A stretch of DNA of 64,000 nt, taken from the NCBI RefSeq assembly GCF_023715725.1, contig NZ_JAMBOT010000010.1, forward strand, positions 1-64,000, in the 5' to 3' direction. The DNA comes from Paenibacillus pasadenensis (GTDB lineage Bacteria > Bacillota > Bacilli > Paenibacillales > Paenibacillaceae). The notes under the pieces were generated by a model that saw nothing but the letters and a program-made list of their open reading frames with translations, ran no database searches and had not been told where the DNA came from. Of this stretch, positions 58,912 to 64,000 are shown in pieces. How positions within the stretch are numbered: the stretch's first letter is position 1; each line of letters starts with the position of its first letter. The position numbers and the translations under genes are program-made.

Positions 58912-58943
58912 CCGTACGCATTATGCGTCCGGTATTTTTTTGT
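58912..58943 (+). terminator. Intrinsic terminator
   Basis: CCG.ACGCA, 3-base loop, TGCGT.CGG followed by TATTTTTTTG. Confidence 0.8.
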
Positions 58944-59043
58944 TTAATTAAGGTTAACGGCAAAATGAAACCGAGGCGAGGCGGTCAACGTTTAAGTGAA
59001 GGACTGGGAATTGGCTGACCCGATAGATGAAGGGGGAAACGAT

Positions 59044-59751
59044 TTGTTTTTGACACTCAATGGAATCTCGAAGAAATTTGACAGCAAACAGGTGCTTAAC
59101 GGCGCTTCTTATCAATTTGAACAAGGGAAGATTTACGGCCTGCTCGGACGGAACGGAGCGGGGAAAACGACGCTGTTCAACTGCCTGAGCGGCGAAATGG
59201 GGATGGATCGCGGCAGCGCTATTCTGGAGCAGGATGGACAGGTTCGGGAATTGAAGGAATCGGATATCGGGTACGTCTATTCGATGCCGATTTTGCCGGA
59301 GTTTTTAACCGGATACGAGTTCATTCAATTTTTCCTGGAAGCCAACCCCGAGCTGAAGGGGAGCGGGGAGGACATCAATGCCTGGTTCGACCGCATGAGA
59401 ATGAGCCAGGAGGACCGCCACCGGTTAATTAAAGGTTACTCGCACGGGATGAAGAACAAGCTGCAAATGCTGCTGTTTCTCATTGCGAAGCCGTCGGTTA
59501 TTTTGCTGGATGAACCGTTAACTTCCTTTGATGTCGTTGTAGCGCTGGAGATGAAAAATATGCTGCGCGAGATGAAAAGGGATCATATCCTGATTTTTTC
59601 CACGCATATTTTGCAGCTGGCGACCGATCTGTGCGACGAACTGGTTGTCCTCAACAAGGGAGAGCTGTCCTCCGTGCCTTCGGATTTGCTGCATAGCCCG
59701 GAGTTCGAAAGCTCCGTCATTGAGCTTTTAAAGGATGAGCCGCATGGTTAA
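59044..59751 (+). CDS. ABC-2 type transporter ATP-binding protein
   Basis: A 235-residue ATPase. Walker A is GRNGAGKTT, Walker B is VILLDEPLTSFD and the switch His lies in IFSTHIL. The signature segment is YSHGMKNKLQ, a divergent form of LSGGQ. The TTG at 59044 (LFLTLNGISKKF) is preferred because GAAGGGGGAAA precedes it; the GTG at 58996 has no ribosome site. It overlaps the permease gene by 8 bases. The pair resembles Ecs/YthPQ-like systems of unknown substrate. Confidence 0.85.
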   Translation: MFLTLNGISKKFDSKQVLNGASYQFEQGKIYGLLGRNGAGKTTLFNCLSGEMGMDRGSAILEQDGQVRELKESDIGYVYSMPILPEFLTGYEFIQFFLEANPELKGSGEDINAWFDRMRMSQEDRHRLIKGYSHGMKNKLQMLLFLIAKPSVILLDEPLTSFDVVVALEMKNMLREMKRDHILIFSTHILQLATDLCDELVVLNKGELSSVPSDLLHSPEFESSVIELLKDEPHG

Positions 59752-61351
59752 TACGTATCGGCTGCTGCTGCTCATCCAGGTATCTTCCTTTATGAATCGC
59801 CTCGTTTATTATATCCGCAGGCTGCCTGGAATCGGCCGTCTGGTGCCGGAATCATTTTATGCTCGTAATGGGCTGAAAAGGGCTATGTCCGTCGTAGTGT
59901 TTATTCTCGGCGTGCTCTGGGCTGTTGCGAACAAGTTCATTTACCTTATTCTTATGATTTACGGACCGCTTCTCCTGATGGCCGGTCGTTTTCCGCCGGA
60001 GGATCGGCTGCTGCTGTTTTTGAACCTGCTGCTGCCGCTCAGCTTCTTGACCGCGTTCATCTGGAACGCAAGAGTGATGGAGCCGAAACGAGATAAATAC
60101 GTAGCGGTCAGACTGATGCGAATCCGGCCGGACCAGTATATGAAGGCGACGCTCAGCTACCGGTATCTGCTCTTTTTTGTATCTTTTTTTATCGCTCTTG
60201 CCGTGATGATGCCTCTGCTCGGAGGCTCGCTGCTTGACGCCTTCATGCTCGCTTTATGCGTAACGATGTGGCGAGTTATTGGGGAATGGGCTCACTTGAA
60301 GCTGTTTCAGCTTACCGGTATTGTGCTGATTAAAAACCAAGCGGTCGTCTGGCTGAGCATCTTTGCCGGAGCTGCAGCCGCATATGGACCTGCACTGCTT
60401 GGAAAAGCTCCGGGTTATGGGCAAATCCTGCTCATGGAGCCGGTCGTCATCTGCGTTGCCGTATTAGGAGCGGCTTCAGCCTACGCGCTGCTCCGGTACA
60501 AAGACTACCCGGCCGCCGTTGAGGCAGCGACCAAACGGGATGACCCGCTGCTCAACCTGGGCAAAATGATGTCCGATGCCAAAAGGGCGGATGTAGAAAC
60601 AAAGGAGAGCGATTTTGACGGCGGGCTGGACCATGCGGGCGGCGGAAAAGCTTCCCGGAAGCAAGGTCACGCTTTCCTGAACGAGCTGTTTTTCTCCCGG
60701 CATCGGCGGCTTATTCGCAAACCTTTAGTAACGAGGCTGGCGGCGATTGGCTCCATTGGCGTTTTGGCCTGCGTGCTCCTAAAGGTTGTTGATCTGCTGC
60801 CCGAGGGATTTTCGTTCGCTTCCGCTGCGCCATACTTGCCGTTTGCCCTCTATTCGCTGACAGTTGGCGAGCGGCTCTGCCGAGCCATGTTTTACAACTG
60901 CGATCTGCCGCTGATGCGGTACAGCTTTTACCGGGAAGCTAGCCCTAAGCATTACCGTATTCGGCTGCTGCGTCTTTCCGGCATGAATCTGCTGTCGGGC
61001 GCGGCGGTGGCCGCCGCTCTCACGCTGGCAGCCATTGCGGGCGGTGAGCCGCTTCCTGGCGCGGAGCTGCTGTTGGTATGGGCGCTCATTTTGACGCTAT
61101 CACTGCTGTTCTCGGTGCATCATCTATCCATGTATTATCTGTTCCAGCCGTACACGCCGGAGATGGATTCCAAAAATCCGCTGTTTTTTATCTCCAATAT
61201 GGTTTTATCCGGTGCTTGCGGGGCTACGTTCGTGCTTCGCCCCGAGCTGCCTCAGCTAGCGGCCGGAGCAGCGGTCCTGCTCGTTGTTTATTTGGCAGCG
61301 GCCATGGTGCTGATTCAACGCATCGGACCGCGAACGTTCCGTGTTAAATAA
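59744..61351 (+). CDS. ABC-2 type transporter permease, YthQ-like
   Basis: A 535-residue membrane protein with about 12 predicted helices in two halves, split by a charged cytoplasmic stretch (about residues 270-330: KRADVETKESDFDGGLDHAG). Its gene overlaps the ATPase stop, so the two are coupled and form one transporter. The large size is typical of YthQ/EcsB-like permeases rather than of standard six-helix ABC-2 subunits. AAGGATGAG precedes the ATG at 59744. The substrate is unknown. Confidence 0.78.
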   Translation: MVNTYRLLLLIQVSSFMNRLVYYIRRLPGIGRLVPESFYARNGLKRAMSVVVFILGVLWAVANKFIYLILMIYGPLLLMAGRFPPEDRLLLFLNLLLPLSFLTAFIWNARVMEPKRDKYVAVRLMRIRPDQYMKATLSYRYLLFFVSFFIALAVMMPLLGGSLLDAFMLALCVTMWRVIGEWAHLKLFQLTGIVLIKNQAVVWLSIFAGAAAAYGPALLGKAPGYGQILLMEPVVICVAVLGAASAYALLRYKDYPAAVEAATKRDDPLLNLGKMMSDAKRADVETKESDFDGGLDHAGGGKASRKQGHAFLNELFFSRHRRLIRKPLVTRLAAIGSIGVLACVLLKVVDLLPEGFSFASAAPYLPFALYSLTVGERLCRAMFYNCDLPLMRYSFYREASPKHYRIRLLRLSGMNLLSGAAVAAALTLAAIAGGEPLPGAELLLVWALILTLSLLFSVHHLSMYYLFQPYTPEMDSKNPLFFISNMVLSGACGATFVLRPELPQLAAGAAVLLVVYLAAAMVLIQRIGPRTFRVK

Positions 61352-61363
61352 ATAGGATTACTG

Positions 61364-61392
61364 AGCATTGCCGTTCCGGCAATGCTTTTTTT
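61364..61392 (+). terminator. Intrinsic terminator of the ABC-2 pair
   Basis: AGCATTGCCG, 3-base loop, CGGCAATGCT, then TTTTTT. Confidence 0.92.
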
Positions 61393-61524
61393 GACGCAAT
61401 AGTTTGCCGGCCGGGAAAAACAGCAGGCGCTTTTGAATTTGACAGTGTAACAGAAGCGTAGTATGATCTTTCTAATTTGTTAGTAAACTAGTAAATTACT
61501 AAATAAAAAGGTGGGTGTACGGAG

Positions 61525-62010
61525 ATGGAAATGAAAATCCCGACAACCTTGAAGCATAAACCCGTCATCGTGTCGGAAAATTACGGGCAGGTGGACGGGC
61601 GTTACGCGCCGGATTCCGATGCCAAAGGGCTGTCGCTCGGACTGGCTCAGTGGAATGATCGAGGCAAAGTTGATATTTCCGCTAAAGTATGGCGTCATAC
61701 CGGCGGCAAATGGTCGAGGCAGTCCGAGGAGCTGCCGCTGCACCGGGTGCTGGACCTGGCGATATTGGTGACGAGCAGCATGGTTCATTTTCGCGAATCG
61801 TACCGGCATGAAGATCTCTATGATCCTGAGAATCCGGTGTTGGACCGGATCGGCCTGCAGGGAGATGCCATGACGGTGGCGGTATGCACGGACAATGAAC
61901 GGATTAAGGAAGATATCCGGTTGTTCAGCCAAGCTTTGAGCGACGACGGCGAGCTGATCGGCGAGCGTTTGCGGACATTATCCGGTCTGCTAAAGGAAAT
62001 GGGTTATTGA
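61525..62010 (+). CDS. DUF6530 family protein
   Basis: A 161-residue cytoplasmic protein. It reads KIPTTLKHKPVIVSENYGQV, LSLGLAQWNDRGKVDISAKV, RQSEELPLHRVLDLAI and LYDPENPVLDRIGLQGDAMT, the conserved blocks of the DUF6530 family. No function is known. AAGGTGGGTG lies before the ATG. Monocistronic. Confidence 0.85.
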   Translation: MEMKIPTTLKHKPVIVSENYGQVDGRYAPDSDAKGLSLGLAQWNDRGKVDISAKVWRHTGGKWSRQSEELPLHRVLDLAILVTSSMVHFRESYRHEDLYDPENPVLDRIGLQGDAMTVAVCTDNERIKEDIRLFSQALSDDGELIGERLRTLSGLLKEMGY

Positions 62011-62021
62011 GGCTGAAACGG

Positions 62022-62055
62022 AAAAAAGGCGCTGGGATCTCCCAACGCCTTTTTG
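62022..62055. terminator. Bidirectional intrinsic terminator
   Basis: AAAAAGGCG.TGGGA, short loop, TCCCA.CGCCTTTTT. Serves the convergent DUF6530 and DUF1801 genes. Confidence 0.85.
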
Positions 62056-62061
62056 TTCTGC

Positions 62062-62400
62062 CTACAGACCTGACGAGGCTCGCTGCAGCAGAGGCTCCAG
62101 CAAGCTGTCGTCCACCTTCTGCGCGGCGGTCAGCTTAATCGTTTTGCGCTCGGGCGGCCCGTCAAATGATTGAGGCCACTCCACGCCTGACGCGTTAAAA
62201 ATCGTAAAGCTGACGGCGCTTTTGGCGACGCTGATCACAGCGGCATAACTGCCGTTTTTCAGAAAATGAGGCTTCTTGTACTGCATTCTCTCCTGCGTGT
62301 CAGGAATGACGCGGTACACCAGCTCTCGAAGCGAGGAAGCCGTCTCTACTTTCCAACCCTCGTCCAACTGCTCGATATAAGCGGTAACTTCCGGATTCAA
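62062..62400 (-). CDS. DUF1801 family protein
   Basis: A 112-residue soluble protein with the DUF1801 layout: EVTAYIEQLDEGWKVETASS, then LRELVYRVIPDTQERMQYKK-like segment and KSAVSFTIFNASG. Similar to YdhG-like proteins, small alpha/beta proteins without a known role. AGGAGGGATTG precedes the ATG at 62400. Monocistronic. Confidence 0.82.
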   Translation of the reverse strand: MNPEVTAYIEQLDEGWKVETASSLRELVYRVIPDTQERMQYKKPHFLKNGSYAAVISVAKSAVSFTIFNASGVEWPQSFDGPPERKTIKLTAAQKVDDSLLEPLLQRASSGL

Positions 62401-62465
62401 GGCAATCCCTCCTAATGTAGATGTTTAATCGTTCGCGGTTGGCGCGTAGATTCCCTTTAAATGGA

Positions 62466-63983
62466 TTAGCCTAGAGTAAGCTTCCGGCTCATGACCTGCT
62501 TCTCCTGCGACATGATTTTAAGTCCTAGCTGCTCATTCCACTTGCCAAGCGGCAAATAGATTTCGTTTTTATAATGAAGGGCTTCAACTTTTAAAAGATC
62601 CACAACAGCCGATTTGTTCGTGCGGGTTAAAATGATTTTCTGCGAAGCCGGCTTGTACTTGATTTGAAAAGCCTTCGCGAAGTCGCTCAAGGGCACGTAA
62701 TAAGCGTTATTGTACCGGAATGAAGGCTGGTTTTTATAACGCACCAGCGTGTTTTTGTGCTGTATGGCCACAGGCTCGCCCAGATAGAGCATGGAAGAGC
62801 GGTCGAAAAGATCGTATTGAACAGAGGATTTATCTTCATGCTCCGAGGTTAAGGACGGGTCGGAGAAGCTTTTTTTCAAGACGATATTTCGGTAAAACGA
62901 TGGAAATTTGTCTTTCCAAATCGAAGCCTGATGCACGAGAAGTACCTCGTTGTTCTGCCATTCGACACGTGTAAACCCAATATCCTTATCCGACGAAAGC
63001 CGATCGACGAGACGGAACGTAGATGTGTCGTAAACAGATACTGAGTAGGCATTATCCAGCTCACTCATTCTGGCACTAATCGCTACGTAACGACGGTCCG
63101 GTGAAATAACCACGGAAGGACGATGGACTCCCTTCAAGAGCTGAAACGGCGAATTGGAACCCATTTGTCCGGACACGGACCACATCTTGCTTCCCTCTCC
63201 TGCTATGGGATTTTTTACGATAAGACTGGATTTTCCTCCGTGAAACGGAGTTTTTTGAGAAGCTTTATTGTCGATATTTTTCGTGACTCGCACGGGTTCC
63301 TTGAGCTCAACACCAGGCCCTGCCCGGTAACAATCGGTGAAGCTAGGGAATTTTTTGCAGTACACGGCGTATTCATTTGGCATTTTAGGCGTGAATGAAG
63401 ACTCAAACTCACCCGAAATAAAATAGTTTGGGCTTATGAGTACCCCGTCAGTACTGTCTCCTGGCTTAATTTTCTCTGCTGTGAACAGCGAGTAAAAATC
63501 CACTTGGCCCGGATCATCGTGAGTTGCTGCTGTATACATATCTAGATAGGGATATAAATCAATCGGGGCTGCATCCCAGACGGAACGAGTAACCTTTCGA
63601 AGTTTGTTCGTGGTGTTATCAAACTCGTAAAGGGTAACTCCCTCTGTTTCGTCGCCAAGCTGATAGGCCGTGTCATACGATTTTAATCCGCGAGAGGTAA
63701 GCCCAGTTACGGCAAACATATGATCATCTTCAAATAAGTCACCATCCGCAGGATCAAGCAGCAGGGAAGGATCGTTAAACCGGTAAGTATCAACTTTGCT
63801 TATGCCCGTATCAAAGCTGACGGTGTATTTTTTTACGATTATTTCTGTTAAATCCATGCTTGGACGAATTTCCACCTTCGTCCTAAGCCGCTCCGAAGGC
63901 TGCGCGGCGGAGGAAAAATGAACTGGCGGCACAAAAAATAGAAGCGCCAGCATGAAGCATAATACTGTTTTGAGCTTATTCAT
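62466..63983 (-). CDS. Secreted protein with a copper-amine-oxidase-type stalk domain
   Basis: A 505-residue exported protein. The signal peptide is at about 1-27 (HFSSAAQ). Residues 30-400 are a large beta-type region with PSVVISPDRRYVAISARMSE, a beta-propeller-like repeat. Residues about 415-500 form a stalk domain of the copper-amine-oxidase N-terminal type (YYVPLSDFAKAFQIKYKPAS, EIYLPLGKWNEQLGLKIM). In Paenibacillus such domains bind wall or extracellular partners. The gene is complete at the window edge; the ribosome site is weak. Confidence 0.75.
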   Translation of the reverse strand: MNKLKTVLCFMLALLFFVPPVHFSSAAQPSERLRTKVEIRPSMDLTEIIVKKYTVSFDTGISKVDTYRFNDPSLLLDPADGDLFEDDHMFAVTGLTSRGLKSYDTAYQLGDETEGVTLYEFDNTTNKLRKVTRSVWDAAPIDLYPYLDMYTAATHDDPGQVDFYSLFTAEKIKPGDSTDGVLISPNYFISGEFESSFTPKMPNEYAVYCKKFPSFTDCYRAGPGVELKEPVRVTKNIDNKASQKTPFHGGKSSLIVKNPIAGEGSKMWSVSGQMGSNSPFQLLKGVHRPSVVISPDRRYVAISARMSELDNAYSVSVYDTSTFRLVDRLSSDKDIGFTRVEWQNNEVLLVHQASIWKDKFPSFYRNIVLKKSFSDPSLTSEHEDKSSVQYDLFDRSSMLYLGEPVAIQHKNTLVRYKNQPSFRYNNAYYVPLSDFAKAFQIKYKPASQKIILTRTNKSAVVDLLKVEALHYKNEIYLPLGKWNEQLGLKIMSQEKQVMSRKLTLG

Positions 63984-64000
63984 ACGTAAGGGACACTCTC

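Overview
The window reads as chromosome of a spore-forming, motile, low-to-mid GC Gram-positive bacterium, most like Paenibacillus or a close relative. The basis is resemblance, not a database search: a Spo0E-type phosphatase, a Kin-like sensor kinase, spore-coat-like proteins, MotA/MotB of Bacillus type, GTG/TTG starts behind strong Shine-Dalgarno sequences, LplB/YtcP-type sugar permeases with a membrane-bound AraC regulator, and many intrinsic terminators. There is no rRNA operon, prophage or CRISPR array. One tRNA (Arg, anticodon CCT) is present, and the left edge cuts a probable IS3-type insertion sequence.

Layout. 0-5 kb: IS end, lipoprotein, small PH-domain and membrane proteins, tRNA-Arg, and a YtrA-type GntR regulator with its DUF1648 membrane partner. 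4.8-9 kb: spo0E-like gene, tadA, an intergenic cluster of DnaA boxes with a Spo0A box, a PAS/HAMP histidine kinase and rluF. 9-11.5 kb: motA-motB, then a 157-bp inverted-repeat element. 11.6-15.2 kb: GNAT, MFS transporter and two-domain sulfurtransferase, the last two with long Ala/Gly-rich inserts. 15.5-22.3 kb: a region of gene decay. It holds an intact YafY-type regulator with a GyrI-like partner, a type I holin-like toxin with its antisense RNA, fossils of such loci, a frameshifted HAD phosphatase, a deletion that fused the remains of a VOC gene and its divergent regulator, an APH-GNAT fusion and a membrane-protein fragment. 22.3-30.9 kb: metallophosphoesterase, a three-gene ABC-2 exporter, a beta-helix protein and small accessory genes. 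31-33.5 kb: a cystine-type amino-acid ABC transporter (tcyABC-like).

33.5-46.7 kb: AHSA1, DUF1697, YheC/D ATP-grasp and GNAT genes; a DHA2 drug exporter under a MerR/Blt-type regulator with a typical 19-bp-spaced promoter; a TetR-aldo/keto reductase pair; an ECF sigma/anti-sigma pair; an array of palindromes at about 51-bp spacing; a collagen-like coat-protein pair; and a TerC-family protein under a yybP-ykoY (Mn2+) riboswitch. 46.9-57.9 kb: a carbohydrate-use locus with two permeases, two paralogous binding lipoproteins, a YesS-like AraC regulator and a secreted tandem-GH16 glucanase. 58-64 kb: two tandem DUF2628-like membrane proteins, an ABC-2 ATPase/permease pair, DUF6530, DUF1801 and a secreted stalk-domain protein.

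The most unusual signals are outside genes: the DnaA-box cluster upstream of the kinase, the 157-bp inverted-repeat element, the periodic palindrome array, and the toxin locus with its scattered fossils.
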